Assembly (NCBI GenBank): GCA_035638075.1
Contig: DASRAU010000009.1
Coordinates: 62,001-126,000 of the forward strand
Reading direction: 5' to 3'
DNA length: 64,000 bases
Source: DASRAU01 sp035638075
Lineage (GTDB): Bacteria; Acidobacteriota; Polarisedimenticolia; Gp22-AA2
The notes under the pieces are model-generated. The model saw only the letters and a list, made by a program, of their open reading frames with translations, was not told where the DNA came from and did not search any database. Positions 33,201-40,034 of the stretch are shown here, one piece after another (positions within the stretch are counted from its first letter, which is position 1; each line of letters starts with the position of its first letter). Position numbers and translations under genes: made by a program.

Positions 33201-33375
33201 GTCCTGCGTCGCCGTGGACGGCGCGACCAACAGCGGCGCGGCGCAGTCCGCGACCGTCTTCGTGCCCAAGTGCGCCTCGGGCAAGGGGAAGGCTACCGGC
33301 GTCTGCGTCGGCATGGACCGGGAAGTCGTCAAGCGGCGTCCCGGCGGCATCGGGATCTCCGGCGTGACGAAGTAG
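30271..33375 (+). CDS. Secreted DUF3604 (PHP-like) protein with C-terminal HYR/Ig-like region
   Basis: 1034 residues. After a signal peptide ending near PALAG, a DUF3604 domain (about 25-560) shows YFGDAHWHSCLSQDAG, DFSLESEHAE, PFPGYEWAN, NHPAGSVDEG and FTGGSDNHGG, which resemble the metal motifs of PHP phosphoesterases. Two Cys-rich stretches follow. An EF-hand-like loop DENGDGVVDEG occurs at about 575. The last third has a HYR-type domain (PPTITCPAGIALEC, GTTTVTFTAMDEGGNTASC) and a final Ig-like region. HYR domains mediate adhesion. The ATG just after GGGAGAGG is used rather than the GTG 12 bases earlier. Enzyme activity is not proven. Confidence 0.85.
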   Translation: MTHRRHPAGIPLLVAMLLGTLPALAGQELRGKKLYFGDAHWHSCLSQDAGRDVSPDDQYASMLYDYGLDFSLESEHAEAASAPLHGCEPYLPDSLGLIDYSGEDIADAMKEAADNWYGVEHDTSAGPITFVPFPGYEWANDARCWMAGLTGPAAYDVDSDSNTPGHINYFFDRTTGWNYHDDVWEPGNDGNLVCAAGSAVGIGYYSGSKDHVDELLGQLIHQRDDPGRDYDLMIQYNHPAGSVDEGGSSDHLAKWFYFEHSSSACSVAEGGTACRESQCEAVRRAYGVTSVEWYALQEASIGSTEHHAAVPGCTLLPPLPLFNVTDYTQECFHESFHAPDRYVSSRGLREGFDLAFTGGSDNHGGRRFAPTGFGNRGAGSKSLTVVAADASTREAIWDGLTRRRTYALSRFREGGPVHKGRVDFYTLDPLTFNTPRIEHGMGEHVEALHVGTRRNFTITAAPEQGSRDVYPRELRLYRVAPDTPLSQRTEGPFWLDDVAGDPGKLGELLGKYPATPNTVCHEACTNLACPGQPCDPLEHTFEDIIVRPGDAVFATVTYSDDVWVDDFFDTQKKPLDENGDGVVDEGKQPFLHTDNATWARTTPIFFDARQERATGTSVCSTVTFSGSGSEAPEDGPGGLDLGLAGDAGVLPVAIPDGYDVEWNRYRFTTPQDSEYVDLSFYTGSDDHDPGTLVAVRIDGRLVLSGRGSIDWANDTLVTRKGIPFALKRGIHTVELHSDDQEYANGDNDPDFHCDDHDGVAAFLDAIAFHKDAGAQCSDHTPPTITCPAGIALECNTLGGVSASDPRIVTFLGGAVAVDHIDNAQDVVPDVTTDAPALFGTGTTTVTFTAMDEGGNTASCTADVVVADTTPPSLAGFALAPAQIGPPRHDLKTITVPRLVATDICDAAPAIRCSVVSDEAPNGTGDGDTPVDIVFNGQDFTTQGTGEQVLSTTGGSGTFTLKLRAERSAAGTGRTYTASCVAVDGATNSGAAQSATVFVPKCASGKGKATGVCVGMDREVVKRRPGGIGISGVTK

Positions 33376-33387
33376 CCGAAACCCGCA

Positions 33388-33419
33388 CGGCGGCCCCTCT
33401 CATCCGCGAGGGGCCGCCG
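33388..33419 (+). terminator. Hairpin terminator after the DUF3604 gene
   Basis: Perfect 12-base arms CGGCGGCCCCTC and GAGGGGCCGCCG enclose an 8-base loop. It lies 12 bases after the stop codon. No T-run follows, so it is a hairpin-only terminator candidate. Confidence 0.6.
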
Positions 33420-33516
33420 GATACGGCCCACCTTCGAAATTGAACCCGGCGAGAGGACCATCCGGCCTCGACAGGGGGCCGGGGCGAGCCTACGTTCGAG
33501 GCCGGACGGCTCGCGA

Positions 33517-34707
33517 ATGGACATCACGGAATCGAAACCGGCCGGGCGGATCCAGCGCCTGCAGGCGTACCGCGAAGAGCACGCCATGGCGGAGATCGCC
33601 ATCTTCTTCGCCGCCGGGATGCTCTTCGACATCGTCACGCTGTCGCGCATCGACGACTTTCTGTCGCTGCTCCAGCAGGGCGTCTACCTCGTCCTCCTCG
33701 CCGGGCTCATGGTCTTCGAGGAACGGGAGCGGGCCAAGTCGTGGAAGCCCTCGGGTCTCCTGGCGAAGGCCTGGCGCTTCTCGGAAGACGTCATCCACTT
33801 CCTGCTGGGCAGCCTGCTGTCGTCGTTCACGCTGCTTTACTTGAAGTCCAGCTCGGGGCTGTCGGCGCTCGGGTTCATGGCCATCCTCGGGACCTTGCTC
33901 GTCGTCAACGAGCTGCCGCGCTTCCGGGAGAAGGGTCCGATCGTCCGGCACGCGCTCCTGAGCCTGTGCATGACGTCGTACGGGGCGGTGCTGCTGCCGG
34001 TGGTGTTCGGGTTCATCTCGCCGTGGCTGTTCGTGGCGGCGGTGGTGCTGTCGTGCGCCGCCTTCTGGCTGTTGACCCGGAGGCTCGTGCGCCACACCGG
34101 GGACGCGCGGGCGGCCAGCTCGCGGGTGGCGGCGCCGGCGTTCGCCATCCAGGGGCTGCTCGTCGCGGCTTATTTCTTCGGCGCGATCCCGCCGGTGCCG
34201 CTGTCGCTGCAGTACATCGGCATCTACCACGAGGTCATTCCGCCGGGCCGGACCAGAGCTGCGGGGGCCGATGCGGCCGCGCCGGTGCAGGCCGCTGCCC
34301 TGTTCGCCCCGCGGCCGGCGAATCCCGCGCGCACCTACCAGCTCAGGCACCTGCGCCCGTGGTGGAAATTCTGGCAGCACGGCGACCAGGATTTCGCGGC
34401 GCGCCAGGGGGACGTCGTCTACTGCTTCGCCCGCGTCTTCGCCCCGAATGGGTTCAAGGACGCCATCTTCGTCCACTGGTGGCTGCAGGGGCCGGACGGC
34501 TGGATCGACCAGGGGCGCGCGAAGCTCGACATCAGCGGCGGGCGCGACAACGGCTTCCGCGCCTTCGCCACCAAGAAGAACTACCGGCCCGGCCGCTGGC
34601 GCGTCGAAGTCGAGACCACCGACGGCCGCGATCTCGGCGTCATCAAGTTCGACCTCTTCGCCGACGACACCACAGGCGAGCGCGAGTTCCAGACCGATCG
34701 GCTTTAG
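33517..34707 (+). CDS. Membrane protein with C-terminal DUF2914 domain (DUF5924-type)
   Basis: 396 residues. Six or seven hydrophobic segments fill residues 20-230 (IAIFFAAGMLFDIVTL, GVYLVLLAGLMVF, FLLGSLLSSFTLLYL, LGFMAILGTLLVV, AVLLPVVFGFISPWLFVAAVVL, FAIQGLLVAAYFFG). The C-terminal 110 residues form a DUF2914 domain (YCFARVFAPNGFKDAIFVHWWLQGPDGW, KLDISGGRDNGFRAFATKKNYRPGRWRVEVET). The soluble domain probably faces the periplasm. Function is unknown; DUF2914 proteins occur as cell-envelope proteins. Stands alone between a hairpin and the decayed nucleotidyltransferase locus. Confidence 0.8.
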   Translation: MDITESKPAGRIQRLQAYREEHAMAEIAIFFAAGMLFDIVTLSRIDDFLSLLQQGVYLVLLAGLMVFEERERAKSWKPSGLLAKAWRFSEDVIHFLLGSLLSSFTLLYLKSSSGLSALGFMAILGTLLVVNELPRFREKGPIVRHALLSLCMTSYGAVLLPVVFGFISPWLFVAAVVLSCAAFWLLTRRLVRHTGDARAASSRVAAPAFAIQGLLVAAYFFGAIPPVPLSLQYIGIYHEVIPPGRTRAAGADAAAPVQAAALFAPRPANPARTYQLRHLRPWWKFWQHGDQDFAARQGDVVYCFARVFAPNGFKDAIFVHWWLQGPDGWIDQGRAKLDISGGRDNGFRAFATKKNYRPGRWRVEVETTDGRDLGVIKFDLFADDTTGEREFQTDRL

Positions 34708-34724
34708 ACCGGCCGCCCCCGCGG

Positions 34725-35059
34725 TCAGCGACCCTTCGATCGCTCGTCACGCGTCCGCCTGAGGATGGCGAGGGTGGCGGCATCCTTGTCGCGCCCGGCC
34801 CGCTCTTTCAATTCGATCAGGGTGTCCAGGTCGATCACCTTGATGCTGTTGGCTCCGACCGGGATGTCGACAGCGTGGGGCATGAGATCGTCATAGTCGC
34901 GCCCCTCGCCGACGGCCCCGAGGAGATCGAGCGGACCGAACCTGGTCATCAACAACTGATGCCCGGGCGATTCGAGATGACTGCGGTCGGGCCGCAATCG
35001 CCGCGCGCTCTCAGGGCATCCAGGATCGCGAGGAAATCAACCTTCGGCCGCTTCGCCAC
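34725..35059 (-). pseudogene. Nucleotidyltransferase remnant with internal deletion and frameshift
   Basis: Starting at the GTG at 35059, the frame encodes a family-like N-terminus (VAKRPKVDFLAILDALRARG) and then stops early. About 60 bases on, a different frame encodes the family C-terminus (LRPDRSHLESPGHQLL, MTRFGPLDLLGAVG, VIDLDTLIELKERAGRDKDAATLAILRRT). The middle, which in this family carries the GG and D-x-D nucleotidyl-transfer motifs, is missing, and the two parts are out of frame near 34995-35000. The remnant could not have nucleotidyltransferase activity. It overlaps its small upstream partner as in intact copies of the pair. Confidence 0.7.
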
Positions 35060-35231
35060 GCAGCCTCCGGATCGATTCGATCGCGTCCTGCAGGGCCTCG
35101 AGTCTCTCGAGCGGCGTCAGCGTCAGCATCCAGCGGATCAGCGTGAGGTCGACGCCGTCAGGACTGTGGGTGGGCTCCGATGCGAGGTCGGCGTCCGGTT
35201 CATGCAGCGTGCGACGTCGCGGGTGGCGCAT
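35037..35231 (-). CDS. Small protein, partner of the decayed nucleotidyltransferase
   Basis: 64 residues ending in the recognisable segment DLTLIRWMLTLTPLERLEALQDAIESIRRLRGE. Proteins with this tail are commonly found directly upstream of, and overlapping, nucleotidyltransferases of the kind seen in the adjacent remnant. The pair looks like a toxin-antitoxin-style or orphan two-gene unit, but its role is not established. The stop overlaps the start of the remnant by 23 bases. With the partner broken, this gene may be losing function too. Confidence 0.6.
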   Translation of the reverse strand: MRHPRRRTLHEPDADLASEPTHSPDGVDLTLIRWMLTLTPLERLEALQDAIESIRRLRGEAAEG

Positions 35232-35241
35232 CGAGCAGTTC

Positions 35242-35625
35242 TCAGTCCCCGAGGGGCGTCAGCTTGACCTTCGCCCCTTCGGCGACGCGGACGAGGCGGC
35301 CCGCATCACCCGTGATGCGGCCGAAGACATTGACGGGGGAGGCGGCGGCCGGGTCGTCGCCGGTGCTCGCGGGGGTTTTCCCGAAATAGAGGCCGACGGC
35401 GGGGCCGTCGGGCCAGAAGGCGAGATCGCCGGCCTTCACCGAGGCGCGGGCGATGGGCTCGAGCGGCACGCCGAGCGGCGCGTTCACCAGGATCGACTGG
35501 CCGTAGAGGCGCGCCGTCCCGTGGAGCGGCAACGCCTCCCAGAGGGCCACGGCGGTGGCGGTGTCGGACAGGATGGCGTAGAGGCGGACCCCGCCGGCCT
35601 CGATGCGAATCGCCTTCTCGCCCAT
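35242..35625 (-). CDS. Cyclophilin-like fold protein (TM1367 type)
   Basis: 127 residues. The sequence shows the small beta-barrel family with cyclophilin-like fold: IRIEAGGVRLYAILSDTATAVALWEALPLHG, YGQSILVNAPL, VKAGDLAFWPDGPAVGLYFGKTP and INVFGRITGD-like SPVNVFGRITGDAG near the end. These proteins have the cyclophilin shape but no shown isomerase activity. The ATG is preceded by a GGCTCCTGC region with a weak purine tract on the coding strand. It follows the GST gene on the same strand after 14 bases, so the two are likely cotranscribed with the phosphatase upstream. Confidence 0.8.
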   Translation of the reverse strand: MGEKAIRIEAGGVRLYAILSDTATAVALWEALPLHGTARLYGQSILVNAPLGVPLEPIARASVKAGDLAFWPDGPAVGLYFGKTPASTGDDPAAASPVNVFGRITGDAGRLVRVAEGAKVKLTPLGD

Positions 35626-35639
35626 GGATGCAGGAGCCC

Positions 35640-36299
35640 TCAGTACGTCTCGGCCGGAGGCAGGGCGCGGGCCGCGTCCATCCAGGGCTTCACGGCCGGG
35701 GCCTTCAGCACCTCGCGGATGTAGGCGTGCGCCAGGGGCGACGGGCCGGCCGGCACCTCGTACGACACCAGACGGAAGGCGGCCGGCGCGTACATCGCGT
35801 CCACCGCGCCGAAGGCACCGAACAGGTACGGGCCGCCGGCAGGCTTCTTCGCCAGAGGCACCTCGAGCAGGCTCAGGAGCTCGGCGGCATCCGAGAGCGC
35901 CGCCGCGGTCGCGGCCGGGCGGTTCTTCAAAAAGCAGGTGTTGAACGACATCCCCTCGCGCATCCCCATGAAGCCGGAGTGCATCGCCGCGGCGAGCCAG
36001 CGCGCGTGCGCCCGCTCGGCGGCGTCGCGCGGCCACAAGGCCGGGTGCGCTGGCGGTGGGAAGGTCTCCTCGAGGTACTCGATGATGGCGAGCGAGTCGG
36101 GGATGGCGAGCCCCTTGTGGTGCAGCACCGGCACCTTGCCGGTGGGGGAGACGGCACGGCGCCGGGCGCGGTCCTTGTCACCCTTGATGGGCAGCGGAAC
36201 GTCCTCGAACGGCACGCCCTTGTGGGTCAGCGCCGCCCAGGCGCGCATCGACCAGGACGAGATGTTCTTCTCTCCGGTATAGAGCTTCAGGTCCGGCAT
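35640..36299 (-). CDS. Glutathione S-transferase family protein
   Basis: 219 residues. N-terminal thioredoxin-like domain: LKLYTGEKNISSWSMRAWAALTHKGV with the likely catalytic Ser in NISSWS, cis-Pro in SPTGKVPVLHH and PDSLAIIEYLEETFP for glutathione gamma-Glu binding. The C-terminal helical domain runs from ARWLAAAMHSGF to PWMDAARALP and has a DAMYAPAAFRL helix. Such GSTs conjugate or reduce small electrophiles; the substrate is unknown. The start overlaps the 3' end of the upstream histidine-phosphatase gene by 13 bases, indicating one transcript. Confidence 0.9.
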   Translation of the reverse strand: MPDLKLYTGEKNISSWSMRAWAALTHKGVPFEDVPLPIKGDKDRARRRAVSPTGKVPVLHHKGLAIPDSLAIIEYLEETFPPPAHPALWPRDAAERAHARWLAAAMHSGFMGMREGMSFNTCFLKNRPAATAAALSDAAELLSLLEVPLAKKPAGGPYLFGAFGAVDAMYAPAAFRLVSYEVPAGPSPLAHAYIREVLKAPAVKPWMDAARALPPAETY

Positions 36300-37015
36300 G
36301 CGATCTCCTTGGGAAGGAAGTTCCAGTTCTTGAGAGCGAGCCCGGTGCCGGTGGTCTCGCCGGGGAACGATTCGTAGATCGACAGCGAGGCGTTCTTCGG
36401 CTCGTCCGAGCGGTCGAGCCCGAGGACCTCCTCTTCGCCCAGGCGCTCGATGAGCCGGCGGAACGCCAGCACGACCACGCTGTGGGTGACGACGAGAATG
36501 CGCTGCCCCGGGTGTTCGCGCACCAGCGTCCCGAGAAAAGAATGAACGCGCAGGTTGACGTCCGGGTAGGACTCGCCTCCCGGCGGGCGGTAATAGTACT
36601 TGCCGACCAGCCGGCGCCTCTCCCACTCGGCCGGATGCAGCGTCATGAAGCCGTGGCGCGTCAGGCTCTCGATGAGACCGAAGTCGCGCTCGCGCAGCCG
36701 CTCCTCGATGACCTTGACGGGCGGCGGGTCGAGCTGGGCGGTCGCGAAGTCGGCGGTGTCGCGCGTGCGTCGGTAGGGCGAGATGTAGGCGGCGTCGAAG
36801 CGACCGTACGCCTCGCGCAGGTACTCGCCCGCTTCGCGCGCCTGGCGCTCGCCTTCCTTGGTCAGCAGGACATCGGCGTCGCGACCCTGCACGGTGACAT
36901 GGGTCTCGCGGCTTTCCTTCTGTTCGAGATACTCCCGGTGGAAATTCGCCTGGCTCTGCGCGTGCCGCATGACGACCAGCAGGGCCGGCCACTTGTAGGC
37001 TTTGGACTCGCTCAT
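36287..37015 (-). CDS. Histidine phosphatase (phosphoglycerate mutase-like)
   Basis: 242 residues. RHG motif is VVMRHAQSQANFHREY, so the usual Gly is Ala, with the nucleophilic His near residue 17. Also visible are LTKEGERQAREAGEYL, the second pocket Arg/His in ISPYRRTRDTA, RLRERDFG and VVTHSVVVLAFRRL with the second catalytic His. The family includes cofactor-dependent mutases and many broad phosphatases; this one has an insert between the halves and is best called a phosphatase of unknown substrate. It is the first gene of a three-gene reverse operon with GST and the cyclophilin-like protein. Confidence 0.88.
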   Translation of the reverse strand: MSESKAYKWPALLVVMRHAQSQANFHREYLEQKESRETHVTVQGRDADVLLTKEGERQAREAGEYLREAYGRFDAAYISPYRRTRDTADFATAQLDPPPVKVIEERLRERDFGLIESLTRHGFMTLHPAEWERRRLVGKYYYRPPGGESYPDVNLRVHSFLGTLVREHPGQRILVVTHSVVVLAFRRLIERLGEEEVLGLDRSDEPKNASLSIYESFPGETTGTGLALKNWNFLPKEIACRT

Positions 37016-37024
37016 GTGGCCGGT

Positions 37025-37051
37025 ATTCTACCGCCTCCGGCGCGGTAGAAT
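37025..37051. promoter_or_regulatory. Perfect inverted repeat between divergent genes
   Basis: ATTCTACCGC and GCGGTAGAAT are perfect 10-base arms around a 7-base spacer. Each arm carries TAGAAT, a -10-like word, on its own strand, so the element could hold two facing promoters or a dimeric repressor site. It lies 10 bases before the phosphatase start and 37 before the EamA start. Confidence 0.45.
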
Positions 37052-37087
37052 CCGCCGCCTCATGCCCTCCAGGCTCAGGTCCGCATC

Positions 37088-38050
37088 GTGAGTTCCGCGG
37101 CGGTCCCTCATCAGGAAGACAGGCCCGGCGCCCCCGGCGCGGGCGACGCGGCGCGGCGTCGCCACAACGTTCTGGTGGCGCTCAACTTCGCCGCCGTCTA
37201 CATCCTCTGGGGGTCGACCTATCTCGGCATCCGGGCGGGGCTGAGGGACCTGCCGCCGGCGCTCATGGCCGGCAGCCGCTTCACCCTCGCCGGGGCCCTC
37301 ATGCTGGCCTGGCTTCTCTGGCGCGGCGAGCGTTTGCCGCCGCGGTCGTTCCTCGGGCCCATCGCCGTCACCGGGCTGCTGATGCTCCTGGGCGGGAACC
37401 TGCTCGTCTGCTTCGCCGAGGCGACGGTGTCGTCCGGCATGGCCGCGGTCATCGTCGCCAACCTTCCCTTCGTCTTCGTCATCGTCGAGCTCTTCCGCAA
37501 GGACGGCGAGCGGCTGAGCCTCCTCGGTGTCGCCGGCCTCTTCATCGGCTTCTCGGGGATGCTCATCCTGACGTGGCCGAAGCTGGTCGCCAGCTATTCC
37601 CTCGGGATCGGCACCATGCGGGGAGAGGCGATGCTGCTCCTGGCGAATCTCTGCTGGGCGCTCGGATCGATTTACTCCAGGAAACGGCTGCGCGGGGTGG
37701 CGCCGCTCATGTCCACGGCCCTGCAGATGTTCATTGCCGGGCTGGCGCTGTGCGTCCTGGGGTTCCTGCTCGGGGAGGCCCCGCGGTGGAACTTCACGCC
37801 ACGGGCGGCCCTGGCGGTCGGCTGGCTCATGGTCGCGGGGTCGATCCTCGGATACTCGGCGTACATGTGGCTGCTCGCCCACGTGCCGGCCGTGAAGGTG
37901 TCGACGTATGCCTACGTGAACCCCATCATTGCTCTGGGGCTCGGCTGGCTCTTCTTCGACGAGCCGCTCGGCTGGCGGATCTGGGCCGGGACGGCGGTCA
38001 TCCTGGGGGGCGTGGCGGTCGTCAACCTCGCCCGGGTGCGCCAGGCGTGA
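37088..38050 (+). CDS. EamA/DMT-superfamily membrane transporter
   Basis: 320 residues with about ten membrane helices in two EamA repeats. The first begins NVLVALNFAAVYILWGSTYLGIRAGL and contains PPALMAGSRFTLAGALMLAW and SSGMAAVIVANLPFVFVIVEL. The second begins RGEAMLLLANLCWALGSIYSRK and ends VSTYAYVNPIIALGLGWLFFDEPLGW. The WGSTY and Y-x-NP-x-x-A signatures are typical of drug/metabolite exporters such as RhaT- and YedA-like proteins. Substrate unknown. GTG start; no in-frame ATG is available nearby. Confidence 0.92.
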   Translation: MSSAAVPHQEDRPGAPGAGDAARRRHNVLVALNFAAVYILWGSTYLGIRAGLRDLPPALMAGSRFTLAGALMLAWLLWRGERLPPRSFLGPIAVTGLLMLLGGNLLVCFAEATVSSGMAAVIVANLPFVFVIVELFRKDGERLSLLGVAGLFIGFSGMLILTWPKLVASYSLGIGTMRGEAMLLLANLCWALGSIYSRKRLRGVAPLMSTALQMFIAGLALCVLGFLLGEAPRWNFTPRAALAVGWLMVAGSILGYSAYMWLLAHVPAVKVSTYAYVNPIIALGLGWLFFDEPLGWRIWAGTAVILGGVAVVNLARVRQA

Positions 38051-38171
38051 CGGGGCACCCACGCGGCCGGAAAGCTGGTCCGGACGCGAATACCGGCCGG
38101 GGGGGCCGGGGACCCGTGAAATAATAAGGATGCGACTCCGGCCAGGAAAAACGAAAACGGAATAGCGCCCG

Positions 38172-38263
38172 TCACGCGGCGGCGCGTGAGTCCATTACGA
38201 TTTCGCAGGGTCGCACGGGGGAGCTTCTTCCGCCTTGACCTATGGGCAAGAGGCTCGTATTCA
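38172..38263 (+). promoter_or_regulatory. Candidate control region of the second polysaccharide operon
   Basis: TTGACC (38235) and TATTCA (38258) are spaced by 17 bases and would start transcription about 10 bases before the first gene. The -10 match is poor. Upstream, TCACGC-6-GCGTGA (38172-38189) is a possible operator. Both calls are tentative. Confidence 0.3.
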
Positions 38264-38279
38264 AAGGGGGATGCAATCG

Positions 38280-40034
38280 ATGGGGGACATCCGGAAGCAC
38301 GTCCTGACCGTCTCGGTCGAGGACTACTTCCATGGCGCTTCGCTCGACGGTGTCGTCGCGCGCAAGCACTGGACCCGCATCGAGTCCCGCCTCGAGAAGT
38401 CGCTCAAGGAAGTGCTCGACCTCCTCGCCGAGCACCAGGCGACCGCGACCTTCTTCGTCCTCGGCTGGATCGCCGAGCGGCAGCCCGAGATCGTCCGGCA
38501 GATCCGCGCCGCCGGCCACGAGATCGCCAGCCGCGGCTACTGGCCGCGCGGCGGCGAGAAGGGAATGCTGCCGCATCCCCAGGAGCTGCGCGAGGAGCTG
38601 CAGCGGGCGCGCGAGGCGCTCGAAGCCGCCGGCTCCAACCGCATCGTCGGCTACCGCCACCCACGCTGGCTCATGCGTCCCGAGGAGCTGTGGGTCATCG
38701 ACGTGCTGGTCGAGGAGGGCTACCTCTACGACAGCAGCGTCAATCCGATCCTGCGCCGCTTCGCGCGCGACCCGCGCTGGTTCGAGGCGCACCAGCACCG
38801 CCACTCGGTCACCAACCAGTCGATCTGGGTCCTGCCCGCCTCGACCGTGAGCGTCCTCGGCGAGCGCGTGACCATCTCCGGCGGCAACTACGTGCGGCAG
38901 CTGCCGCATTCGCTCTTGAAGCAGGCGGTGAAGTACTGGGACGCGCACCGCACAACACCGATCGTCTTCTACTTCATGCCGTGGGAGATGGACCGCGACC
39001 AGCCGCAGATCCGCGGCATCTCGCGGCTGCAGCGCATCCGCCAGTACCGCTCGCTCGGCAAGACGCGCGACGTCTTCCAGGAGTACCTCAAGACCTACCG
39101 CTTCCAGCCGATCGGCGACTGGCTGAACCTGCCGTGGCGGACCATGGAGCCGGTCCCCGCGGCGGCCTCCGCCCGCGCCGAGGCGCCGATCGTGCTGCGC
39201 AGCGGCGCGGGGTCCGTCCCGGCCGCCGACCGCAAGCCCGTGACCCTCGTGGTCCCCCTCTACAACGAGGAGGCGAACATCCCGTACATGCGCGGCACGC
39301 TGCTCGATCTCAGGCGCCGGCTCGAGCGCCGCTACCGCATCCACTTCAACCTCGTGGACGACGGCAGCAGCGACGCCACCTGGGATCGCCTCACCGAGCG
39401 CTTCCGCGATTTCCCCGACTGCCAGGTGCTGCGTCACGCGAAGAACGCCGGGGTGGCGGCCGCCATCCTGACCGGGCTGCGCGCCTCGCCCACCGAGGTC
39501 GTCGCCTCCATCGACTGCGACTGCTCGTACGATCCGAACGATCTCGAGGCGATGATCCCGATGATCGAGGGGGCCGACCTCGTCACCGCGTCCCCGTACC
39601 ATCCGCAGGGGCAGGTCTACAACATCCCGCCGTGGCGGCTGTTCCTGTCGCGCTCGCTGTCGCGCATGTACTCGGTGCTCCTCGGCAAGTCGATCTCCAC
39701 CTACACGTCGTGCTTCCGCGTCTATCGCAAGAGCGCGGTCGAGGGGCTGCGCGTCGATCACGGGGGTTTCCTGGGAGTGGCGGAGATCCTGATTCGACTG
39801 AGGCTTGCGGGCGGGCGGATCGTCGAATATCCGAACACGCTCGAGTCGCGCCTGTTCGGCGAGTCGAAGATGAAGATCGCCCGCACCATCTGGAGCCACC
39901 TGGGGCTCCTGCGTGAGCTGGCGATCCTGAAGGCGCGCGGCGGGCCGGTGCCGGTCGCCGCGGGCAGCGCACCGTCCGCGCCCTCCGCCTCGCGCCCGGC
40001 GGCCACCTCGCCCGAAGCAGGAGTGAAGAAATGA
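38280..40034 (+). CDS. Degenerate polysaccharide deacetylase (DUF3473 type) fused to a GT2 glycosyltransferase
   Basis: 584 residues. Residues 7-285 match the deacetylase family of exosortase loci (VEDYFHGASL, ATFFVLGWIAERQPEIV, YDSSV, LSRLQRIRQYRSLGKT). The metal and catalytic residues are altered: in GHEIASRGYWPRG the two ligand histidines are Arg85 and Pro89, and the late catalytic His is Met233 (FYFMPWEMD). Residues 320-560 form a GT2 domain like dolichyl-phosphate mannosyltransferase (VTLVVPLYNEEANIP, VDDGSSD, DCDCSYDPND) with no clear C-terminal membrane helices. The ATG at 38280 is chosen from a GGGGG tract 9 bases upstream. Overlaps the intact deacetylase gene by 4 bases. The first domain is probably not catalytic. 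Confidence 0.9.
   Translation: MGDIRKHVLTVSVEDYFHGASLDGVVARKHWTRIESRLEKSLKEVLDLLAEHQATATFFVLGWIAERQPEIVRQIRAAGHEIASRGYWPRGGEKGMLPHPQELREELQRAREALEAAGSNRIVGYRHPRWLMRPEELWVIDVLVEEGYLYDSSVNPILRRFARDPRWFEAHQHRHSVTNQSIWVLPASTVSVLGERVTISGGNYVRQLPHSLLKQAVKYWDAHRTTPIVFYFMPWEMDRDQPQIRGISRLQRIRQYRSLGKTRDVFQEYLKTYRFQPIGDWLNLPWRTMEPVPAAASARAEAPIVLRSGAGSVPAADRKPVTLVVPLYNEEANIPYMRGTLLDLRRRLERRYRIHFNLVDDGSSDATWDRLTERFRDFPDCQVLRHAKNAGVAAAILTGLRASPTEVVASIDCDCSYDPNDLEAMIPMIEGADLVTASPYHPQGQVYNIPPWRLFLSRSLSRMYSVLLGKSISTYTSCFRVYRKSAVEGLRVDHGGFLGVAEILIRLRLAGGRIVEYPNTLESRLFGESKMKIARTIWSHLGLLRELAILKARGGPVPVAAGSAPSAPSASRPAATSPEAGVKK

Noticed and set aside
37088..38050. EamA permease as exporter for the neighbouring polysaccharide operon
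   Set aside because: About 230 bases with a separate promoter candidate lie between them, and EamA proteins carry small metabolites. It is treated as unrelated.
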